Assembly: GCA_905221605.1 (NCBI GenBank)
Contig: CAJNDS010002712.1
Span: 631,001 to 695,000, forward strand
Direction of reading: 5' to 3'
Length of the DNA stretch: 64,000 bases
Origin: Symbiodinium natans
Taxonomy: Eukaryota; Sar; Dinophyceae; Suessiales; Symbiodiniaceae
The notes beneath the pieces were generated by a model that saw only the letters and a list, made by a program, of their open reading frames with translations, was not told the DNA's origin and searched no databases. Positions 34,641 through 55,600 of the stretch are shown piece by piece. The position numbers were made by a program, and so were the translations under genes. How positions within the stretch are numbered: the stretch's first letter is position 1; every line of letters starts with the position of its first letter.

Positions 34641-35995
34641 ATGGCAGACGAGAAGCGCAGCCCTTCCGCCTTGCAGATGCAGCTGGCGCGGCAGCTGCTG
34701 GGACACAGTTTGGCCTACACTGATTTCATTGGGCATTACCTGCGGAGGGGCTAGGGTTTCGGGTTTAAGGTTTATAGGGCAGGGTTCAAAAAGGGTCTTT
34801 GGCTCCTCTAAACTAAATGATGGAGTGGACGTCGCTCAGCGCATACAGCTCATCCCAGCTCAGGTCTCCGTCTGGGCTGCTCGCGAACATCCGCGCACGT
34901 CGATTGGGTCTCCCGCCGCTTCCCCCGCAACCAGAAAGAAACCAGAAAGGTGACATACGCTACTGAGACCAACAGCTCATGCTGAACGATGCTGCGTGGG
35001 TTTTGTTCTGTTTTGGGTGGAACTTCCCATCCGCTGCCAACTTCTCGTCGTGGAGGGGGGATGATGAGACGTGTAGTAGCCCCCGAACGGGGCTTCCATG
35101 CACCACTATGAGCTGCTGACGGAACCAGGTTGCCATTCACTGCCATGGCTCCAATGCGCGCGGATGTTGGCCACCTGGCCCCTGAAAGCGTCCAGCAGTT
35201 TGGGAGTTTAAGGGTTCACGGCGAATGAGTTCATAGCCTTAATGATCCTCCCTGCGATTATCATGTCCATGTATACATACATGTTTATTCGAGCATATAT
35301 TATGCTATCTGTTCATATGTGTGCAAGCTTCAGCGGCTTGCAAATACAAAGTTTCAGATATCAACCAAGCAAGGTTGATGGCTTCAATCTGGGAATACAT
35401 ACTTGATGGTTAGTTGCCTGCATTGCCAAGGCTGGCCGTGGAGGATGGATTGGGGTGGGCACGACCCCGCGAGCCCTGTTGCTGAGATGTGCCTTGTTGC
35501 AAACTTACATCTGCTTTTGATCCGTGGTGCCTTGTTTCACAAGCTGCAGCCAAATTCCGTGTGAGGCACATCAACTACCACAACACTGGCTGGGGCATCA
35601 TGATCTTTGCAGCTTGGCACAGCAGCATTTCTGGGTATGTTTGCGCTTCATCTAGGAATTGCTGAACTTGTTTGCCCCTCAGTCGGTCTTTCCTGACATC
35701 CGCGGCGCTTTTGTTGAAAGATGTTTCAAACGGGAAGACGCAGCGCTGTCGCCGCATTTGGCCGGCATTGCGCATGCATGCATCCTGGCGCAGGGAGGCG
35801 ACAATGAGAAAATGCCAGGTACCCCATGAGGTTGTTCTCAGCTCAGGGCTCAAGCCGGGATGCTCAGGGTACGTCTTCGACTAGTAACGAGTATGGCTTT
35901 TGGGTTTTCGGGCTGGAACTGGATGGTACTTTTGTCCGCTGGACATCTGAGCTCAGGTTTGCACTTCCGTCTTGTACCTCATGTCCAAGCGCTGA
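34641..35995 (+). CDS. Unknown protein, tandem paralogue B
   Basis: Exons: 34641-34693 (MADEKRSPSALQMQLAR), 34864-34926 (SPSGLLANIRARRLGLPPLP), 35129-35187 (LPFTAMAPMRADVGHLAPES), one from about 35422 (WPWRMDWGGHDPASPVAEMC), 35566-35634 (HINYHNTGWGIMIFAAWHSS), about 35684-35819 (SFLTSAALLLKDVSNGKTQR and a basic Arg-rich stretch) and 35957-35995 (VCTSVLYLMSKR, TGA). Introns 1-3 use GC donors and the last two use GT. Phases agree, except that the junction before HINYH is unresolved. Compared with paralogue A, the Trp-rich exon differs at 13 of 60 bases, all silent. Introns do not align. The basic C-terminal third could bind nucleic acid or acidic partners. Family not recognised. Confidence 0.6.
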
Positions 35996-38431
35996 GCCTG
36001 CTTCCGTGGCCATTGGGGGATAGGGACTCTGCGTCTTGTTTGGTTTGGTATGCTCAGCTTATGGCTTAGGAGTTTCGACTGAAGATATGTCGATGACCCA
36101 ATTTGATTCTCCTCTGTTCCCAGGCATGTCATAACATGTCTGCGGGCACAGCTGGGAAGCGACGCAAAGAGCCCCCCATCCTCCAAGCAACTCTGTGGCA
36201 GTTGCACTTTCCATCGCACTGGGCACCGGCGGTGTAAGCGCATCCTCGAAGTGTAGAAGGACTGATAACCGGGTCCTGCATTTTGCCGCAAGTATGATGG
36301 ACCATGGTGCTCAGGGAAGGAAAGGTGCAGTGGGAGAAGCCCCAAACGACACGGCTAAGGTACATCAGGAAATGTGGCGGAGTGGAAGTCCGAGATGCCG
36401 TGTTTTTGAAGACTTAGAAAAGAGGCCCTTCCCTGCAAGGAGCCTGGGATGCTGACTGGCTTTGGCGACGGAAAAAAAAAGCGGCAACGGGGGGGGGGGG
36501 TGGGGGTGAGGAAGTGTGGGCCTGGCGATTGAGGTGAGCATAGCGGACCGAAGTATTGTGAGCCAGCTCTCTCATGTCTCTTTGAATCTCATGCAAAACA
36601 ACCCCAAGACATCCTAAATTCCCAAAACCCTTGGGAAACCCTGAAGCCCTAGAAAGCCTAGGCGAACAATTTGGTCGTACAGTCGGGTTGAGTCCAGGCG
36701 CGGCCCCGAGGAGAGAAAGGCGGACCGAATCGATACAATCGGCAGGAGGACTTCTTGGACTTAGCATCTTTCCCTGAACACTCCAAATTATTCCAAAAGT
36801 CCAAAAGTACCCATAGCAACGGCCTGTCTACCTTCACAAAGCTGTTTTGAGCATGGGTGTGTCGCACTATTATGGCACTTTGGGGCCGCAGAGCGTAGGA
36901 CCCCGCTTCCTTGCCCCGGAACCACACAGCATGTGGGCGCTTCGCGAGGAGAGGCGAGATGAGCGAGCACCGCGTGAACGGCGTGCCTCGAAATGCACAC
37001 CGAAAGTCCGGCAATATTGGGGGGGGGGGGGGGGGGGGGGGGGGAGGAGAAGGCCGGTGAGCTCGGGGACACTGTGTGCAGAATGCCTGCGAGGCCATTG
37101 TTCTGTAGTTGCAGTTGCGCTTGGCGCAGTGTCGCGTTCCTCGTGCACTGACTCGTGGCATGTAACCGCAAGAGACCCAATCGCTCGATCACACCACGCC
37201 AAGGTGCTGTCCATGAGGCGAAGAAGGCGCTTGTTCAGCTTGTTCCAAATTCGGGGCCCTGATATATGCTTCTCTTTCTATATTGGACCTATTGAACTTT
37301 TGAGGAATCTTTGCATCCAAGTCATGTCAGGGGGTTTGAGGCTGATTAGGCGGAGGGTTTGAGTGGTTGACCTGTGTCGCTCCCTAGTGTTCTTTGTGCT
37401 GTACTGGCTTTGTTTTTGACTTCCGTCTCTCTGTCTCTCCTCTCTCCATCTGTCTCACTCGGCTCTTTGTTACAGATTTCCCCATCTGAATGGTAGCTTG
37501 GGGCTCTCTGGTCTGCCGGGTTTTTGCTGAGATTCTCACTCAAGTGCCTGACAGCTCAGCAGTTGAGCCTCACGCCTGACATACAGCCTCTGTCAGTTGC
37601 GGCTTCTTTCTCGATTACCCGTACCGAGCATGGATGAATAGACAACCGGTGCCAGAGCCACGGTGGTATGGTAACGCGCATGTAAAGCTCAGACCTTTCC
37701 TGAAGGAGCCGGACAATGGCGGCCGCAAAGACAGGAGACTGTCGACATTTCGTGAGGGTTGGGTGCTGGCTTGCTCACGGTTCAGATTGTGGTAGAGTTC
37801 CTCACAGCCAAGTGATGCTAGGCTTTCATTCCTCCCCGTGCAATCGAAAGAAATATGCAAAGACCTCCTGCATGTCATCGCATGGAAACGCACTTCCGTC
37901 TTACTGCATTCCGCTTTCTAATGTCCTGAGAATGCTTACGTTCTGCCGGAAAAGGTACCTGAGCAAAGTGGACATGCAGAAGGTCACTTGATCCTAAGAC
38001 TCTCTCGATCCGAAACTTGCACAGAGACTTAAGTCCATGGCCCGTTTAGCAGGAATCAGAAGAAGAAGAAGCCGGCACAAAAGGCCTCTGATGCCTGGGT
38101 TTAAGGGACATATGTGTGGGTGCAGGAATCTCAGCTGCTTCTTCGGCGGAATACGATCCTGTACCCCCCACCCCCCCTTCCCAGAAATGGGCATTCATGC
38201 GAAGAAGCCAGGCAGTTTAAGATGGCTCCTGAAACAGGATCTTGTTCCTTTCGGCTTTTTCGAACAACGAACCTCCGCGCGTTTTCACAGCTACTGGCAT
38301 CTGCTACACTTTTGACGGCCAGCATGGAAAGTAAAGGGGCCTCTACTTGTAGTTCGAGGATGTGTTCGTTTTGCTTGGGCATCGGTTTAAGCCTAAACCC
38401 GAAACCTGGGAGAACTTTGAGCCGCTTGCAG
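35996..38431. other. No gene assigned
   Basis: An open plus-strand frame at 36847-37362 begins SMGVSHYYGTLGPQSVGPRF and runs through the poly-G tract. Its first 55 codons might be an exon. Other frames are weaker. A G-run lies at about 36490-36507. Confidence 0.3.
37019..37044. repeat. Poly-G run
   Basis: About 26 consecutive G. Confidence 0.95.
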
Positions 38432-38520
38432 GGTGAATCGCAGTCCCAAGCTCGGCAACCACAGGAGAAGGACTTCGTGCCACGTGTTGTGGTTGGTCTG
38501 CCTGTTGTAGATTGTGCAGG
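38432..38520 (+). CDS. Possible exon before Hsp70, unknown gene
   Basis: Bounded by an AG acceptor and a GTTTCG donor, it reads SQARQPQEKDFVPRVVVGLP then VVDCA. It lies about 500 bases before the Hsp70 start, on the same strand. No family recognised. Confidence 0.22.
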
Positions 38521-39023
38521 GTTTCGGGTTGCAGAATTTACTTGTATAGAATGGCACAGACATATCTCAGGGTTTGTCTTGCTTTGACTGTGATCAGCGC
38601 TATGTGGCAAGGCAGCTCTCACCACGGCAGAAACACACATGTGCGGCTCATATGGGGATCTTTAAAAGCCGAAACGGTGGTGGGCGTCCGTTGGTGTGAC
38701 TGTGAGGGTGTGTGTGTGTGTAGGTGTGCAGATCTCAATCTCTGTCACTGTGGCTGTGGCACCACAGCAAGTGCACAGTTGAGAGAGGATGCCGGAGACC
38801 CCTGCGTGATCCCAGCCTGACTGCAGCGTTTCGGTTGAAACCCAACACCGCGAAGCGACCACCCAAGCAACACAAACTTGATGCTTAAATGCAAATTTAA
38901 CCCTACACCAAAAGCCCTGCAAGCCCTAAGCCCAGCACAGCACCACAAGAGCCTTTGCTTTCGGACTAGACCTCACCCCCAAGTCAAGCATCTACCTCCA
39001 GATTTCATAGCCTTTTGCTAGCC

Positions 39024-50170
<11,147 letters not shown>

Positions 50171-50488
50171 GCAGCACTTTCCCTTTTGACCACAGAAGTT
50201 TGAGGTCAATGGCATGTGGGCTTCCAGTCGGATACAGGGGAGAGAGATAGTTGAAGGCCCGGCTCCACATGTACTACGTGGGAGTTCTTTATGCAGCTAT
50301 GCGTTCATCTGGCGAGCTTACGCCGGACTTCACAACCCTCAGAAGACGAGTGTATGCCAGCAATTGCATTATCATTGCTGCTCTGTGCACATCATTAGAA
50401 TTTTGGGCAGGAAGCCCAGTTCACAGCCTCACCTTCTTGCCAGCGTGTTGACACCGACCATCAACGAGTTCAAGTTACACAGTACTGG

Positions 50489-51007
50489 ATGAGAATGCCC
50501 ACGTCCCAATCCCTACAATACCCTGAACACCAAAGTCTCATGCGTGAGGGTCCAAACCTTCGACCTGCTTCTCAGCCCGGTTCGGGGAACCATTCGCGAG
50601 TTGTGAGCGACGAAGCCAAGAAGGTTCAAGGTGCCGACCGGGAAATTCCGTTGAGTCTCAACTTTCGCACTCCAGCAAAGGTCATGCTGCGAATCAACCG
50701 AGCGCAGGCCGAGTTCTGGGATCAGCAGGTGCCTCTCTCCAACAACAGTGGCAAGATCTGTCCCTGTGAATTGGGAACGTGCGGTTTGCGTGGTTTAGTT
50801 CGGTGTGGAATGCAAGTTTCGAGTTTCAGTCGGAGTTTAATGGGCCAGTTGCTGAGACTGTTGAAAATCGAAATGGCGATTCAGATCTTCCGGGATTTAG
50901 GCAGCCGTGCTCCCCCGCCAACTAGCCCATGCACACAACCAGCTTGCCTATCTGTTTTCCCAAGCAGGTTCCAACCAAAGCAGCCAGCTCGCAACTGCAA
51001 GGCGTAA
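50489..51007 (+). CDS. Hypothetical ORF, 172 aa, or Hsp70 tail region
   Basis: A long open frame from ATG 50489, after the last recognised Hsp70 exon. It has mixed composition with SDEAKKVQGADREIPLSLNF and a later hydrophobic/basic stretch (SLMGQLLRLLKIEMAIQIFR). No family match is apparent. The missing Hsp70 C-terminal exons should lie somewhere in 50171-52636, but I could not identify them. A separate acidic frame ends DIRELIEEPQ at 51211. Confidence 0.22.
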   Translation: MRMPTSQSLQYPEHQSLMREGPNLRPASQPGSGNHSRVVSDEAKKVQGADREIPLSLNFRTPAKVMLRINRAQAEFWDQQVPLSNNSGKICPCELGTCGLRGLVRCGMQVSSFSRSLMGQLLRLLKIEMAIQIFRDLGSRAPPPTSPCTQPACLSVFPSRFQPKQPARNCKA

Positions 51008-51250
51008 GTCAACATCAAAGTTCCATCCTGGCTTCGATTTGATGTAATTATAGGATGGTCAGAGATCCCAACCTCCCAACCTCTAGCAAGTCCCGCAAGC
51101 TCCAGAAGCACGGAGGTTGTGCAGCATGAGGGTGAGAAGAGCATTGCTGATGGGGGCTTCATCCTCCAGTGCGGGGTCGACATCCGCGAGCTGATCGAGG
51201 AGCCGCAGTGAGGAGCCCCTTGGCCCATTGGCGTTGAGGGTTTTAGGGCG

Positions 51251-51339
51251 GGACCTTAAACCCTAAAGCCCTCAACTTCCTAAACCCTACAGTTTAGGGT
51301 TGGACCTTAAACCCTAAAGCCCTAAACTTCCTAAACCCT
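51251..51339. repeat. 51-base tandem duplication
   Basis: GGACCTTAAACCCTAAAGCC and what follows occur at 51251 and again at 51302 with few changes. Built from telomere-like units. Confidence 0.85.
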
Positions 51340-52636
51340 AAGCCGGCGCAGCTGCTGCGCTGTTTCGTGGCTGGGGTGCACCCAAAAAGCCCTAAACTAC
51401 CTCTGAGGCTCGGCGCCGAGCTCGTAGTGAAGCAGTTTGTAAAATAAAAGCATGGTGGGGAGGGGTGGAGCAAGTGCGCCTTGACATTCCCAGGTCACAT
51501 TTCACTTTCTGGGATGATTTGCTCAGGGCTGAAGGTAGGGTGTGGGCCCGGCCCAGAAGCACGTGACGGCCCTGACAACATGCCATACCATGCTACCATG
51601 CCTGGACTTCTGTAGCCAGCAACAAGACGAAGTTCATGTGATCGGCGGTATATAACGGACACATCCTGAGAACTCGCCCCCTCAACACAGTGCCGACCGA
51701 GTGCCAGCAGCAGAAACTGGACTTGAGGTCCCGAAGCATCTTCAACGGTCAAGACGACGTCAGTACCAATGCTTGCATTGCAAATGCCGAGCTGTGGCTG
51801 GGTGGAGGTCGCGGACGCAGAGGCTGCAGAAGTAGATGCTTGTAGCTCCCAGACTCCCAGATTGCTGGTGATGGAGAGCTGGAACCAAATGGAGGCGAAG
51901 CTGGGGTGCGAAGCACAACATAGTTTTCAAGCTAGTCTCAGTGTTTCTTTGACAACGGCCTCCGTTGCTATGCAGTCTGTGCCTGACAGCTATGTGGCAA
52001 GTAGGCCTTTTGAAGTCACTGTGTGGTGAAGATCACCTGCTGTGACTCAGCGCTTTTCCATTGCTGCCACTGCCTCTTGCACAGGGGGCATATGCTTCAG
52101 ACGATACGAAGGGATGATGGAAAAGTCCGGGCAGCTTCCATTTCACCAGTACATTTTGGACTCTTCAGAGAGAAAGCTGAGTGCTCTTCAGTCCCAAAAG
52201 CCCAGCTGACGCTAAGACTCAGCCCGAACTTCCTCAACTTCCCAGAGTCTAGAGCCCAGTATGCCTTCTATTCTGCCAAGCTCGCTTCTGCCAGCCTCTT
52301 GTGGCAGAGTAGGAGTTCGATCTACGGCTTCGAAACAGCCTCCTCCATTTCAAGAAGCGAGAGCCCAACACAGGTGTTTTTGCCAAAGCCGTGACATCGG
52401 CCGGGCGAGTGGCACCAAAGCCCGAGTCAGATACATCCCAGCGCTCCATCTCTGCTTACATGGAGCGGCCTTGGCAATTGCAAATGTGACAAGTGCAACT
52501 TCTGCATTCTGTCCGATTCTATCCATGCCATGTTTGGTGCAGCAAAGGCTTGGACAAGAGGGACGAGGGGAAAATTCCGCAGCGTTCGGCCCAGAGGGGG
52601 GCCTTGCCAGCCCCCCCCGTAGGCGGGGGCGCAGCC
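51340..52636. other. No gene assigned
   Basis: Open frames on both strands without recognisable domains. 51340-52636 separates Hsp70 from the cold-shock-domain gene. Confidence 0.3.
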
Positions 52637-55600
52637 ATGGATCCCACAATCATCCTCAACACCTTGACTGGCATCGATGCAGCGAGGCTGGTTTAGGAGC
52701 TACATGGAGGCCACTGTGAGATGTGTAGGATCTTAGGACTGGAGTTGGGCTTCTCTAGCCCGTTTGCCGCTGCATGAGCTGAGTATGTCAAACAAGTTCT
52801 TTAGCTGAACTTTAGCTACCATCTATTTATGTACTGATATGCTTGATAGGAACTCTTATACAGAGCGGAGCATCGGCTCTGTGCCAAGGACAGCATTCTG
52901 GCCACGGTTCTGGCGCAGCTCATGCAAAGTAAGCCAGAGCTTGCCCCAGGACTGGTCAATGTAGCTGGGCAAAGCTTGGCAGGCTTTCAGAGTGTGGAAG
53001 TAGGGTTTATGCGGGTCAAGCAGGTGTTGTGAGTGCGCAGACTTTTTTGTGCATGCTCGGGTATTCTGGGAGGCCTCTGCAAAGCCCTCCTCCCTCAAGC
53101 CGAAAGGACCCCAGTCTCCGGGATGGGGGAAGACGACACATGGAATGGGGGGGAAATGCTTCAGAGTAAAGAGGTTGATGCGAAGTTCACGGGCGATTTT
53201 TTTGACAACCTGAACTCTGGACTCGCATGTGCCTCGCCTTGTCTCCGCTGTGTGTGGCCGAAGCTGAGGTTTGCGTTCCGGACTTGACCTTTGCCCCCAG
53301 CAAAGCGCTGACAGAGAAGCGCTGCATAGGCACCATAGGTAATCTGAACCCAGCCCGGGCCCCAGCGTGCGGGCTCACTCGGATGCTCCACTCTGAGGCT
53401 CCGAATTGTTTGCTGTTACTTCTTTGGCCTTCGGGTCGCCTTCTCATCGTACCTCTGGTGAACCTCTGCCATTGCACGTCAAAAAAAAGACTTTGCAACA
53501 CTCAGTGCCGCCAAGCGCTATGGCCCCTGAACTTTGTGACATCGTCGGCTGGGAGAACGCGCTCGCTCACCTTTAGACCGTGCTGTTTGCGTGCACCGAA
53601 ATCGGCCGTCGTTCCCTCGAGAGATGCCCTTTCAGTCCCAGAGTCTCCAAGCTCCGAGGCGATGGGTATGGGCTTCATCAACTGCCCTGAGCTCAGCGCG
53701 GCACCTCGACCTCTTTAGGGTTTAGGGTTTAGGGTCCCAACTTGCGTGTTTCCGTTGGGCTTTGGAAGGCCTAATCGTGGTCGAATGCAGGGTGCCTGAT
53801 ATCGGCAAGAATGGCTAGAAGGGTTACAGGGTGCACCTTGGACAGACATCTTGGGACGCCAGCGAGCCTCTGAGCCCTTTGCAGATTCACTGCACAAGTG
53901 GCCATAAGTGGCCTTCTGGCAGAAATCCATTACTTTTGGGAGAGAAAGGGTCACAGAAACAAAGATCCCAACGGCACAGATAGACGTCCGATCCTGACGG
54001 CAGTATAGGAAAGTCCCGTGGCCACCTTCATGTGCCAGAGGTCTTCGGCTGCGATGTGATGGTGAAGGCACTTCAGCTAGGCAACTTCGTCGAGGGTCCG
54101 GCCCCAAGTTCGTTGGATCTGGTGGGATATGTTGAGTGTGCCGGGGTGCATCATGGGTGTCTTTTAACGTTAAAAGGCCACACAAGTTCTCGGATAAGTG
54201 TGTGTGTGTGTGTGTGTGCCCTTTAGCTTGGTGCAACTTGCTTTGACTACGTATGATAGTATCTGGCTGAGGACAAGAGGTCAACTTCGCTGTGACCTTG
54301 AACGAGGAAAACAAGCCTCAGGCCTTCGACCTGGCAGACAACAAGACCGGTTTGAATGGTGTCCCGCCGCTGGGCTGTGGCATGGGTTGTGGAGGAATGC
54401 CTTCAATGGGAGACATGGGCTGTGGTGGGATGGGCTGTGGGATGGGTGGCTGCGGCTGTGGTGGCTGCGGCGGTTGTGGCTGCGGAGGTTGCGGCTGCGG
54501 CGGTGGCTGTGGCTGCGGCGGCTGCGGCTGCGGCGGTGGGTGTGGCTGCGGTTGTGGCTGCGGAGGCTGCGGCTGCGATGGCATGGGCGGGGACATGATG
54601 GGCATGACGCCACCTCAGGTGCTAATGCATTCTACATTGTACTGTAGGCATAATCAAGACGATTTTGAGCTGATTCGCTTGTCAGACGGACACTCGTAGT
54701 CGATGCCTGTGGCACACAGCAGAATCCATCTTTTGAATCGCCCAGGATGGGTGGAATGATGGGAGGTCCCGGACCCAAAGGTGGTGGAAAAGCCAACGAG
54801 GAGGTCCCTCAGGGCGCAGCGGTTGGGGTCAAACCGAAGTGAGGGATAGGTCAGGTATGCCACATCTTATCACAAAGGCTCTTATCATCACACAACATCT
54901 CGTAAGATGAAGGGGCAAAAAGTCGCGAAAGAAACAATATGTAGTAGGCGGGGTGTGATGTTTTCCAGCTGCCGCAGCACTGCCTCGCCAGGTCCTGGGA
55001 GAGTTCTACGGGATCATTAAAAGCTACAACCCAGAGAAAGGCTGGAAGAGGGGCCATACATGGAGGGGGGGTCAAATTAAGAGTGCAAGGCTGCTGCTGC
55101 AACAAATGGTAGACCTGCTTTGCTGTTTAGGTTTGGGCAACACGCAGACCCCTTAGGCAGACTCCATATAAGCAAGCCCACAGACGGGGGTCTTGTGGGA
55201 GGCTTCGGCTTCATCGCGTGCGATGCGCTCAAGCAGCAGCACGAGGGCGATGTCTATCTTAATAGCAGGCAGGGCGGCAGGGCGTTGTTCTCGTCTCTGT
55301 CGCATCGAGGACCTGTCAGATGTGGGCTGGTGAGGGGAGCGAGACCTTGCGAAGATTTTGGCCTGCCTCATGATGTCGCAAACTTTGGTGGTGTTAGGTG
55401 GATTTTCTTAGTGAATGCCAAGTGCCATGGTGAGAGCTGGTTTCACGGCGGCCCCATCTTGACACCACTCCTTCTTCCCAAAATATCCCTGCAAATATAC
55501 ACCCCAGGATTACGCCGCTCCAAACACCGACCAAGAGCCTGCCAGGCATGTGGGCGACTTCAAAGTCGGCCAGGAGGTGAAGTTTCTTCGTGCATATGAA

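Noticed and set aside
35575-35853. 92-aa minus-strand ORF
   Set aside because: Overlaps exons of paralogue B, whose plus-strand frame is supported by silent-site conservation with paralogue A.
36658-37161. Minus-strand ORFs with poly-Pro
   Set aside because: Poly-Pro is the translation of the poly-G run; the flanks show no conserved domain.
54281-54613. Minus-strand ORFs of Pro/Gln or Arg/Ser/His repeats
   Set aside because: Antisense shadow of the Cys/Gly-rich exon of the cold-shock-domain gene.
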